From Emticicia sp. BO119 (GTDB taxonomy: Bacteria > Bacteroidota > Bacteroidia > Cytophagales > Spirosomataceae): 64,000 bases of DNA. Shown here piece after piece: positions 17,441 through 25,285 of the stretch; the first letter of the stretch is position 1, and the number at the start of each line of letters is the position of its first letter. The DNA lies in the NCBI RefSeq assembly GCF_013912375.1, contig NZ_JACETV010000005.1:310001-374000 (forward strand), given 5' to 3'. Under the pieces are notes generated by a model that saw nothing but the letters and a program-made list of their open reading frames with translations, searched no databases and was not told the DNA's origin. The position numbers and the translations under genes are program-made.

Positions 17441-17480
17441 TTAAGAAAATTTTAAGAAATACTTAAGAATAATTTAAGAA
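17441..17480 (-). promoter_or_regulatory. Four TTAAGAA direct repeats at exact 11-bp pitch
   Basis: TTAAGAA starts at 17441, 17452, 17463 and 17474. The 11-bp pitch, one helical turn, is how OmpR/PhoB-family response regulators line up as head-to-tail dimers. The array lies 63-102 bp upstream of the DUF4349 ATG and its last base abuts the stop codon of the upstream gene at 17481. The regulator is not identifiable from this window. Confidence 0.6.
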
Positions 17481-19055
17481 TCAATATGGAGTGGGCTGTT
17501 CCGGGTTAAAATCCTTAAAAGTTTTCTTGATATTGGTATCTGTAGGCTTGTTTTTAGGTTCCCAGGCAGCATCTAAATCCAGCACTACCAGACCTTTCAG
17601 ATTCATGGCATTCATAAAATCATCGACCTTTCTGATAAAATCCTGCCCACGGCGAGACGATTTCAGAGAAAAATCTCTGGCAAAAATATCTCCCTTGGTC
17701 TGTATCTCGTTCTTTTTCTCAATGATATAATTCAAGCGGTCTATCAGGTCTTTCATTGATTTACCAATTACCTCTGTTGCTTCTAAAGTACCGATAGTCA
17801 GTACGGTAGTTCCTCCAAGCGTTGATACGAGTCTTTGCTGATCTGGCTTCTCCTTAGGAATTAAAAAAGACGATAAGCTTGTAGTAGCCCCTAACGAAGC
17901 ATTCAGAATAGAGCGGTTCTTTTTACCTTTTTTTGCCTGAGAATAAAGTTTTTTCAACTCTGATTCTTTTTCTTTCATCTGCTCCATCAATTCCCAGCCT
18001 CTCAGCAAGGTACCCCTATACAGATTATATAATTTCTGGTCTGTTTCGGCTTCATTAATAGCGTTTTTCACAACAAACCTGATGGTTTTCACATCTCTCT
18101 TTTTGGTCTTATCCAACACAAAGAAATCTACTGTAAAAGCTACTGTATCTAATGGATCTCTTACAAAATCATAGCTGGGCTTAAATATAAATTCATACTG
18201 GTTAGGTGTATTTTTCACCAGCATATCTCTCGTAATCTGCTGATTATCTGTCAGAAAATCAAATACCTGTATATCGTCATCACCATTCGGGTCAGACAAA
18301 TAAAAGCGTAAGCTAACCGTCTGGTTTTCTTTCAGTACAAAATTACTCTCTCTTGGTACTACCACAATTTCAGGTGATAAATCTATCTGTGTGGCTTCCA
18401 CTTTCAACCGGCCTTTTACATGTGTTTTAGATGGCTGGTCTTCAACATAAAACTCAATATAGATAGGCTGATTCTTTATCTGTTTGAATTGTGTGAGCGA
18501 TGGTGTCCAGGAAACCTCTCCCTGCGACGACATCTTCATGCCTTCCGGCAAAGTCTCCATCGACGGCACCACCACAATCGGGTCATTGTCTTCGTCAAAT
18601 ACAAAATAACGATCTATCTTATAGATATTGGTTGTATTATACTGTACATAGAAAGGTTTCAGATCTTTTACTACAGGCGCACGATTGACATGCTGAACCC
18701 TGAATTCAACTTTTGAAGAAATAACTTCATTGATTGAATCACATTTAGCCTCAAAAATAACTTGCTGATACTTAAATCCGGCCAGGCGGTCAACGAAGTC
18801 AAAAGAGGGTGTCCAGGTAAATTTACCCAACGAATCGAGCTTCATTCCATCTACTTCTCCCTGCTCTATTGAAAACCGGTATTTTTCACAGTTTTTACCT
18901 TCTACTTTCAATCCAAACGAGACCGGCAGGCCCTCTTTCAGTTGGGTCCAGTCAGTACCGTTAGGTAAAACAATTCTTGGTGAGTCTTGTGCGAATACTT
19001 GTTGAAAGAACACTAATAAACTAAAAATCAGTATGTTAGTTCTCATTTTAATCAT
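17481..19055 (-). CDS. Exported protein with cadherin-like/Ig-type repeats
   Basis: 524 residues; signal peptide ending near VFAQ (the second ATG at 19046 is an equally good start). Residues about 25-330 hold three cadherin-like/putative Ig domains marked by GKFTWTPSFDFVD, GEVSWTPSLTQFK and YEFIFKPSYDFV, the T-P-S/T-W-T-P pattern of putative Ig repeats. Residues about 340-470 are helical with a coiled-coil stretch (ELMEQMKEKESELKKLYSQ) and a hydrophobic Gly/Thr-rich region, so the C-terminal half may be membrane-associated. Function unknown. Neighbours on the same strand (57 bp after the upstream gene) suggest co-transcription. Confidence 0.75.
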   Translation of the reverse strand: MIKMRTNILIFSLLVFFQQVFAQDSPRIVLPNGTDWTQLKEGLPVSFGLKVEGKNCEKYRFSIEQGEVDGMKLDSLGKFTWTPSFDFVDRLAGFKYQQVIFEAKCDSINEVISSKVEFRVQHVNRAPVVKDLKPFYVQYNTTNIYKIDRYFVFDEDNDPIVVVPSMETLPEGMKMSSQGEVSWTPSLTQFKQIKNQPIYIEFYVEDQPSKTHVKGRLKVEATQIDLSPEIVVVPRESNFVLKENQTVSLRFYLSDPNGDDDIQVFDFLTDNQQITRDMLVKNTPNQYEFIFKPSYDFVRDPLDTVAFTVDFFVLDKTKKRDVKTIRFVVKNAINEAETDQKLYNLYRGTLLRGWELMEQMKEKESELKKLYSQAKKGKKNRSILNASLGATTSLSSFLIPKEKPDQQRLVSTLGGTTVLTIGTLEATEVIGKSMKDLIDRLNYIIEKKNEIQTKGDIFARDFSLKSSRRGQDFIRKVDDFMNAMNLKGLVVLDLDAAWEPKNKPTDTNIKKTFKDFNPEQPTPY

Positions 19056-19112
19056 ACAGTAAATAATTTAAAATTGGTAAATAAAGTAATAATCAACTTT
19101 TCCAGTTACCAA

Positions 19113-20594
19113 TTACTTCTCTTCTGTAGCCATATCCTGTTTGCTCAAACCCGGTACAACCACACAAGGGAAGCCAAACAAACAACGGTCTTTTATCATT
19201 TTTATTACTTCGTCAGGTACGTTTTCTTCCCAGCCTTCCTCACCTTGTTTGATGAGTTCAAGGGTTTTATCCGTATTAACGGTAAGGTTTTTTTCATTGT
19301 AATGATGTATATCTTCAATCTTGTTGTTGGCAATCAGATACCTGTACAGATCAAGCAGATGCATGGGAGGCATAAAGCGCATACTGTTCATGATATTGTT
19401 GTTCTGATAGGTCGGATACACAAATAATTTCAGATTTCTGCTAAACAAGGTGGCAAACGACTCCAGAATCCCTCCGGGCAAATCCGTATAGTGCTTTTCT
19501 TCAAAAATGTATTCCAGATTCGGATAACCGATAATCAGACCCATTTTCAGTTTGGTGATTTTTGACAGATAGGCGACTAATTTATAATATTCCTGATAAT
19601 TTGAAATCATCACCATTTGCCCCAGCGAACACAGAATATCGACCCTGTCTAAAAAGTCTTTTTCATCAATCTCTGCCTCGTTCTGTTTCAACCCCTGTAA
19701 AGTAATTTCAGAGAGTACCACCACTTTATCCTTTTCAACGTCAGGTTCGCGCATAAACTGCTTGCGGCCGGTTTCGAGCATATCAAGATGCACGTTTACC
19801 AAGGGGCGGAATCTTCCTCTCAGCACTAAGGCGTGTTTTCTGAAAAGCACTTCTGATGGTTGTAAATTCTTGCCATCGGCACCAAAAAGGGCAATATCCG
19901 AAAAACCATAACTCACCAGACGAAGACTCATCAACCGATTATCGACGTGCTTGAAGTCTGGCCCTTCAAAACGAATCATGTCAATCTGTATCCGGTCTTT
20001 TGTCAGGTCGTCCATCAACGACAGCAACAAAGTCTCGGGGTCTTTATGGTAGAAATAACACCCATACATCAGATTCACGCCAAGTGTTCCTAAAGCCTGA
20101 TGCTGCAAAACGTTATCATTATCCAACATTTTTACGTGGATAATAATATCGTTATAATCGCCTTTGGGTGTTAGCTGGAACCTCACTCCCATCCACCCGT
20201 GTGCATCATTGGTTTTATGATAATTCAATGCTGCAACCGTATCCGAAAATGCAAAAAACGTAGAAGTTTCTCCCCTCTTTTCCCCTAATCGTTCAATCAG
20301 TAGCCCATATTCATGATCAAGCATACTCATCAAGCGGGGTTCACACACATACCGCCCGTTTTCCATTACCCCATAAATGGCGTCAGAGAAAGTCATGTCA
20401 TAGGCCGACATCGTTTTGGCAATCGTATTCGATGCTCCACCTGCCTTAAAAAAATTAGCTGCCACATCCTGACCTGCACCAATTTCGGCAAAACACCCAT
20501 AAATCTGCTTGTTCAGATTAATCCGTAATGCCTTTTGCTTGGTACCCAGATTTTTCTCATAAATGGTTTCCATTGTTGATGCGTTTTTACTCAT
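19113..20594 (-). CDS. Conserved Bacteroidota protein, often labelled nicotinate-nucleotide adenylyltransferase
   Basis: 493 residues, no signal peptide, cytoplasmic. The start of the family is clear (LNKQIYGCFAEIGAGQDVA, then AKTMSAYDMTFSDAIYG). From memory, databases often give this family a nicotinate-nucleotide adenylyltransferase name, but the GxFxPxHxGH nucleotidyltransferase motif is not visible anywhere in it, so that name is not supported here. It is well conserved, acidic, and has many His/Asp in the middle (IRFEGPDFKHVDNRLMSLRL). Preceded by a strong Bacteroidota promoter; probably the first gene of a transcript including the two downstream genes. Confidence 0.8.
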   Translation of the reverse strand: MSKNASTMETIYEKNLGTKQKALRINLNKQIYGCFAEIGAGQDVAANFFKAGGASNTIAKTMSAYDMTFSDAIYGVMENGRYVCEPRLMSMLDHEYGLLIERLGEKRGETSTFFAFSDTVAALNYHKTNDAHGWMGVRFQLTPKGDYNDIIIHVKMLDNDNVLQHQALGTLGVNLMYGCYFYHKDPETLLLSLMDDLTKDRIQIDMIRFEGPDFKHVDNRLMSLRLVSYGFSDIALFGADGKNLQPSEVLFRKHALVLRGRFRPLVNVHLDMLETGRKQFMREPDVEKDKVVVLSEITLQGLKQNEAEIDEKDFLDRVDILCSLGQMVMISNYQEYYKLVAYLSKITKLKMGLIIGYPNLEYIFEEKHYTDLPGGILESFATLFSRNLKLFVYPTYQNNNIMNSMRFMPPMHLLDLYRYLIANNKIEDIHHYNEKNLTVNTDKTLELIKQGEEGWEENVPDEVIKMIKDRCLFGFPCVVVPGLSKQDMATEEK

Positions 20595-20629
20595 AATTAT
20601 CCTTTCACTCCTTATAACAATCCTCCCTG

Positions 20630-20660
20630 CAAAGGTAAACTCCTATTTGTACTTTTCCAA
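20630..20660 (-). promoter_or_regulatory. Strong Bacteroidota promoter
   Basis: On the minus strand, TTG (20658-20660), 20 bp, then TACCTTTG (20630-20637), a perfect TAnnTTTG box. The predicted start lies about 30 bp before the ATG at 20594. Confidence 0.75.
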
Positions 20661-20789
20661 GTATATAACATAAAAGCAAGCAAGTTTAGTGCCGAACGAA
20701 TAGGACAATATCAATGAGTTTTTGCACTAAAAAATAACTTTTAATAAAATCTTAAGGAACAATTGACAGGTTAAGTGTTCGGTATGCCC

Positions 20790-20797
20790 TAATTTTG
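20790..20797 (+). promoter_or_regulatory. -7 box for the metal efflux operon
   Basis: TAATTTTG is an exact TAnnTTTG match. A TTGACA-like word lies about 24 bp upstream, slightly far for a -33 element. Confidence 0.5.
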
Positions 20798-20820
20798 TAA
20801 CTTGAAGTTCGACATAGATT

Positions 20821-20910
20821 ATGGTATTAAAACAATCTTTGCCAGTTTCATCCGTTCAGGCTATAAAACCTTTTTGGGCTATTATAATAAAGTACTACCT
20901 ATTGTTATAA
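20821..20910 (+). CDS. Possible 29-residue leader peptide
   Basis: An ATG 24 bp after a good -7 box opens a 29-codon frame with a hydrophobic end (FWAIIIKYYLLL) and stops 3 bp before the next ATG in the same frame. It could be a leader whose translation affects the operon, or chance. Nothing identifies a function. Confidence 0.2.
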   Translation: MVLKQSLPVSSVQAIKPFWAIIIKYYLLL

Positions 20911-20913
20911 ACG

Positions 20914-21267
20914 ATGTTGGCGCGGTTAATATATATTATACTGTTTTTAAGTCTGAGTGGGCTACTCTTTTCTAAAGAACGGAGAAGAGCCTCTCATTTG
21001 CTTACTAACGTTAATGGCATACGTACAACCGCCAGTAAAGGAGACAACACACCACCAAGTGCCGATGATATAGTAACTAAAGATTTCCGTACCAACTATT
21101 ACTTTGTACGGGTTCAGAACGACAAACCGGACGATTTAGCCCATGCTGGTATTTATTCATGTTCGCTCTTAAAAAACAATGCTTTATCAGGTTTATTCGT
21201 TCAAAAAACATTAAACTTTTTTAAAAGCCGGTCTATCTATCTACTTAATTGTATCTGGCTTATCTGA
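20914..21267 (+). CDS. Small exported hypothetical protein upstream of the RND operon
   Basis: 117 residues with an N-terminal hydrophobic segment (ARLIYIILFLSLSGLLFS) that looks like a signal peptide or anchor. The rest is unrecognised; it contains NYYFVRVQNDKPDDLAHAGIY and two cysteines. Many Bacteroidota metal-RND operons begin with a small exported protein, so position makes it plausible, but this one lacks the usual Cys/His cluster. The C-terminus (KSRSIYLLNCIWLI) is unusual for a soluble protein, so it may be a chance frame. Confidence 0.35.
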   Translation: MLARLIYIILFLSLSGLLFSKERRRASHLLTNVNGIRTTASKGDNTPPSADDIVTKDFRTNYYFVRVQNDKPDDLAHAGIYSCSLLKNNALSGLFVQKTLNFFKSRSIYLLNCIWLI

Positions 21268-21394
21268 TACCTCTTTTCTGCTTATTTTTCTAATTCCGTT
21301 CAAGTCTGATTCACTCAGGTGCATTTTCATTTGCTATACTACCTGAGGTCGTAACGCTGTGTTTTCTATCGTATTTATATTATCTACTATTACC

Positions 21395-22687
21395 GTGAAA
21401 AGGATACAAAAAATTGTTTTTCTCTGGCTTTTCTGTGCCCAGGCTTTTGCCTCCATAGACTCTGTAAAAGTAAATCTGAAAGATTTAGAAGAGATATTCT
21501 TACAAAAAAATGCCTTATTGATGGCATACCGGTTCGATATTGAAGCCAATCGCGCCACGATCATACAAGCCAGGCTATGGGACAACCCCACCCTGACGTA
21601 TGAGCAAATGCTCTACAATAATAGTACGAGAAGTATTCTGCCAATATTAGGGTTAAATGATGCCAAAGGCTCTCCTACCACCCAGCAGGCCGTGCAATTG
21701 CAACAGTTGTTTTATCTGGCCGGGAAACGCACCAAACGTGTTGCTCTTGCCGAAACAAGCACACAAATAGCAGAAGATGCCTACTATGATGCACTAAGAG
21801 GCCTGAAGTATGAACTGCACAATAATTTCTATGACCTCTATTACTTGCAGAGTGTTGTAAAAATCTATGATGAAGAAATCGGCTCGCTTGTAAAAACCCT
21901 CGCAGGGATGAATACACTGCTTGAAAAAGGAATTATTCCTATCAAAGACATTACCCGTATCAGAGCTTTACAGTTTTCGCTTGAAACCGAACGTAAAGAT
22001 TTGAAGGTGCAGATGTTGGAGCGTCAGGTTAATTTAAGAATCATTACAGGTACTCGCAACGAAGTATTCTTTATGCCACAAGCAGATAAAAATGCGATCG
22101 ATGCCCTTAGCATTCAGCATCTTACCTTAGATAAACTGATAATGACGGCACTCGAAAACCGACCAGATTTAAGATTGCGACAATCGTCTCTCAAACTCGA
22201 ACAACAGAATCTGATTTATCAGAAAGCTCTTAAAGTACCAGATTTCCAAGCAGGGCTTACGTACGACCGTGCGGGAAGCAGTGTACCCAACTACTTTGCC
22301 GCTACTTTTCAGATAGGTCTGCCGGTGTTTAACAAAAACCAGGGGAATATAAAAGCGGCTGAATACCGGATTCAATCTGCGCAAAAACAGATCATAAGTC
22401 AGGAAGACCGTGTGATAGGCGACATACAATTGGCCTATAGAAAAGCCCTTGAAGCCGACCAGCTCTATAAGGGTTACGACAAAGCCTTTATGATTGATTT
22501 CGACAAACTGTTTGATAATGTAAAAGCCAGTTTTGAGAAACAGATTATATCGATGCTCGATTTTATTGATTTTTATGAATCATATAAAAGTAGTGCCGTA
22601 CAGATGAGCCGGCTACAGAACGACCGTATCAATGCCATTGAAGAAATCAATTTTATGGCAGGTAAAGAACTAATCAGTTTACCATAG
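21395..22687 (+). CDS. TolC family outer-membrane efflux protein
   Basis: Start at GTG 21395, giving a proper signal peptide (KRIQKIVFLWLFCAQAFA); 430 residues. The body shows the two repeated long-helix/hairpin halves of outer-membrane efflux proteins: LRGLKYELHNNFYDLYYLQ, then TALENRPDLRLRQSSLKLEQQNLIYQ in two parts, and the RIQSAQKQIISQEDRVIGDIQLAYRKAL helix region. It forms the outer-membrane channel for the adaptor and pump encoded downstream. First firmly supported gene of a four-gene operon with gaps of 34, 29 and 147 bp. Confidence 0.9.
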   Translation: MKRIQKIVFLWLFCAQAFASIDSVKVNLKDLEEIFLQKNALLMAYRFDIEANRATIIQARLWDNPTLTYEQMLYNNSTRSILPILGLNDAKGSPTTQQAVQLQQLFYLAGKRTKRVALAETSTQIAEDAYYDALRGLKYELHNNFYDLYYLQSVVKIYDEEIGSLVKTLAGMNTLLEKGIIPIKDITRIRALQFSLETERKDLKVQMLERQVNLRIITGTRNEVFFMPQADKNAIDALSIQHLTLDKLIMTALENRPDLRLRQSSLKLEQQNLIYQKALKVPDFQAGLTYDRAGSSVPNYFAATFQIGLPVFNKNQGNIKAAEYRIQSAQKQIISQEDRVIGDIQLAYRKALEADQLYKGYDKAFMIDFDKLFDNVKASFEKQIISMLDFIDFYESYKSSAVQMSRLQNDRINAIEEINFMAGKELISLP

Positions 22688-22721
22688 TGCAAAAACGAAT
22701 TTAAGACCAAATTAAATTTTC

Positions 22722-23825
22722 ATGAAAAATATAAAAGCGATCATTCATTTATTGAGCTTGTTGACTATCATTACACTGATTTTCCAGAGTTGCAGAAGTG
22801 ATAAAAAACAAGAAGAACCCGCCAAAGAGGCGTTCATGCTCACCGACACCATGCTGGCAAAGTTAGGCTTTGATGAAGTAACGACTAAAGTATTGTTATC
22901 AGAAGTAAAACTAAGTGGAAAAGTAACCGCTAATGAAGACAAAGTAGCCAAGGTATTCCCACGTGTAGATGGCAATATTGAAAAACTCAATGTGCAATTA
23001 GGCGACTATGTAAAGCAAGGACAAGTATTGGCTATTATCCGTAGCCGTCAGGTAGCCGAAATGGATAATCAGTTGAGTATGGCGCTATCAAACCTTCAGA
23101 TAGCCCGTAAGAACTTAGGTGTAGAAGAAGAGCTTTTCAAGTCAGGTCTTGAACCCGAAAGAAACGTGGTAAATGCCAGGCAGGAAGTACAGAAGGCCGA
23201 GTCAGAGCTGAAGCGCGTCAACGAAACCATGAAGATATATGATATAGGCAAAGAAGCCACTTATCAGATTAAATCACCGATTTCGGGTTTTCTGATTGAA
23301 AAAAACGCAGTACAAGGTATGGATTTTAATATCGAAAACATCGATAATTTCTTTACTATCTCTGATTTGAGTGATATATGGGTATTGGCCGATGTTTATG
23401 AAACCGACATCAACAAGGTAAAAGTAGGTTATCAATGTGACATTACGACATTAGCCGACCCCGACAGGAAAATCAAAGGCAAAATAGATAAAATCTTCAA
23501 TGTACTCGACCCCGAAAGCCGGGTAATGAAAGTGCGTATCAGGCTACCAAATCCTGACTATACACTTAAACCGCAGATGTTTGCCATTGTAAGGGTATAT
23601 CATGAAGAACCACAATCTATGTTAGCGATTCCGGCCAAGGCTGTCATTTTCGATAAGAGTAAGCAATGGGTGATGGTTTTTAAAGACCGCAAACATATAG
23701 AAACACGGCAGGTAAATATTTTTAAAACCGTAGGAGACTATGCTTACATAGCCTCTGGTCTGAATGCCGGTGAGAAAATCATCTCTAATCAGCAATTGCT
23801 GGTATATGATGCCCTGAACGACTAA
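22722..23825 (+). CDS. Efflux RND periplasmic adaptor, lipoprotein
   Basis: 367 residues with a lipoprotein-like N-terminus (LIFQSC lipobox). Order of membrane-fusion-protein parts: beta barrel strand, lipoyl half (VFPRVDGNIEKLNVQLGDYVKQGQ), alpha hairpin (about 110-175), second lipoyl half (ATYQIKSPISGFLIEKNAVQG), beta-barrel (ISDLSDIWVLADVYETDINK), and membrane-proximal domain. CusB/CzcB-type adaptors link the inner-membrane pump to TolC and can bind metal; no Met or His-rich N-terminal metal site is obvious here. Confidence 0.92.
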   Translation: MKNIKAIIHLLSLLTIITLIFQSCRSDKKQEEPAKEAFMLTDTMLAKLGFDEVTTKVLLSEVKLSGKVTANEDKVAKVFPRVDGNIEKLNVQLGDYVKQGQVLAIIRSRQVAEMDNQLSMALSNLQIARKNLGVEEELFKSGLEPERNVVNARQEVQKAESELKRVNETMKIYDIGKEATYQIKSPISGFLIEKNAVQGMDFNIENIDNFFTISDLSDIWVLADVYETDINKVKVGYQCDITTLADPDRKIKGKIDKIFNVLDPESRVMKVRIRLPNPDYTLKPQMFAIVRVYHEEPQSMLAIPAKAVIFDKSKQWVMVFKDRKHIETRQVNIFKTVGDYAYIASGLNAGEKIISNQQLLVYDALND

Positions 23826-23854
23826 CTAACCTGATTATACCAAAAAACAAAGAA

Positions 23855-25138
23855 ATGAAAAAGGTTTTAACGCTCACTCTCCTGTTATTAAGCTACAAAG
23901 GTTTTGCACAAAAACGTGTCAATCAACGGTTTAACTTCCATTTTCAACAAACAGTTGTGACACAATACCAGCCTGGCGTAAAAGCGTCTTATTCTGGCAC
24001 TAATAGCTTTTCTGTGAAGGCAGAAGCACAAACCTCTGTTACCTCTACATTTTTTGTGGGTGTAAGATTAGGAAAAAACACCGAATTTTACTTCAACCCC
24101 GAGCTGGCAGGTGGTAGTGGTCTGAGCCGGGCAACAGGGATTGCGGGTTTCCCGAACGGAGAAACTTTCAGAGTGGGTAATCCGAAACCGACAGTTTATG
24201 TAGGTAGGGCTTATATCAGACAGTACATTCCTTTAAGCAAAGAAACCGGGCCGGTAGAAGATACTCCAAACCAGTTGAGAGGGCTACACTCTGCCAGATA
24301 CCTATCGGTTGTTTTAGGTAAATTCTCTTTAGCTGATTTCTTTGATGGAAACACTTATAGCCATGACCCCCGCACCCAGTTTCTGAACTGGTCGCTGATG
24401 AGCAATGGCGCCTATGACTACGCCGCTAACGTAAGGGGTTATACACAAGGCATCATGCTCGAATACGTAAACCCATCTTACAGTGTCCGCTACGCAGCGG
24501 CACAGGTGCCGCAAGAGGCTAACGGAGCGAAACTGGATAAGCATCTTGGCAAGGCACTTTCGCATCAGGTAGAAATCGAAAAACCTTTTGGTAATTCTAA
24601 AATCAGGTTGTCAGGCTTTTTCAACAGAGCGAATATGGGCAATTATGCACTGGCCGCCCGTATGCAAAACCCCGACATTACAGCTACCCGACAATACAGC
24701 CGGGCAAAAGCAGGTCTCGGAGCAAATTTTGAGCAGAAATTCTCTGATGATTTAGGGCTGTTTGCCCGATACAGTTTCAACGATGGCCGCAATGAAACCT
24801 GGGCTTTTACCGAAATTGACCGCTCGACAAGCGTCGGTATCGTGCTAAATGGCACAAAATGGCATCGTGAAGAAGATACCATTGGCATGGCCTTGGTAGC
24901 CAATGGCATTTCTAAAGATCACAGGGCTTATCTGAATGCCGGAGGCATCGGCTTTATGGTAGGAGATGGTAAACTGAACTATCGCACCGAAGACATAGTG
25001 GAGGTTTACTATCGCTATTATTTACACGAAGATCATTTCTGGATATCGCCCGATTATCAGTTCATTATGCACCCTGCGTATAATAAGGACCGTGGTCCTG
25101 CCAACGTTTTCGGGGCAAGAGTGCACGTAGAGTTCTGA
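23855..25138 (+). CDS. OprB-like outer-membrane porin in efflux operon
   Basis: 427 residues with a signal peptide (LLLLSYKGFAQ). The protein is beta-rich with short turns and ends YQFIMHPAYNKDRGPANVFG followed by a terminal Phe, the classic closing strands of OprB/carbohydrate-selective porins. Family members form passive outer-membrane channels. Its place between the adaptor and the pump suggests it serves the same physiological response, for example adjusting metal or counter-ion permeability. That role is inference. 29 bp after the adaptor gene, so surely co-transcribed. Confidence 0.85.
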   Translation: MKKVLTLTLLLLSYKGFAQKRVNQRFNFHFQQTVVTQYQPGVKASYSGTNSFSVKAEAQTSVTSTFFVGVRLGKNTEFYFNPELAGGSGLSRATGIAGFPNGETFRVGNPKPTVYVGRAYIRQYIPLSKETGPVEDTPNQLRGLHSARYLSVVLGKFSLADFFDGNTYSHDPRTQFLNWSLMSNGAYDYAANVRGYTQGIMLEYVNPSYSVRYAAAQVPQEANGAKLDKHLGKALSHQVEIEKPFGNSKIRLSGFFNRANMGNYALAARMQNPDITATRQYSRAKAGLGANFEQKFSDDLGLFARYSFNDGRNETWAFTEIDRSTSVGIVLNGTKWHREEDTIGMALVANGISKDHRAYLNAGGIGFMVGDGKLNYRTEDIVEVYYRYYLHEDHFWISPDYQFIMHPAYNKDRGPANVFGARVHVEF

Positions 25139-25152
25139 TTTCGGGTATCTGC

Positions 25153-25253
25153 TTACCCCAATCCTTCTTCTGAAAGGTCAAATCTCAATTATCGGAGATA
25201 GAAAAAGCTTCTTTAATTAAATACCCCTCTATACATATGAGGGTTGGGGAAGG
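25153..25253. repeat. Possible degenerate inverted-end repeat
   Basis: TTACCCCAATCCTTC (25153-25167) and the complement of GAGGGTTGGGGAA (25239-25251) resemble each other with a few mismatches, and the interior is AT-rich. It resembles the short AACCCC-ended repeats seen in many Bacteroidota genomes. It lies between the porin and pump genes. The match is weak. Confidence 0.3.
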
Positions 25254-25285
25254 ATTCTTAATCATAAAATATTTGCAAATTTCTC

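Larger units (their letters stand above)
20595..20913. other. Divergent intergenic region of 319 bp
   Basis: Holds a minus-strand promoter (20630-20660), a plus-strand -7 box (20790-20797) and a possible 29-codon leader frame (20821-20910). Two pairs of inverted words are visible: TTTAGTGC near 20685 with GCACTAAA near 20725, and CCGAAC near 20693 with GTTCGG near 20777. They may be operator half-sites for the metal-efflux operon, but no regulator gene is adjacent. Confidence 0.4.
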
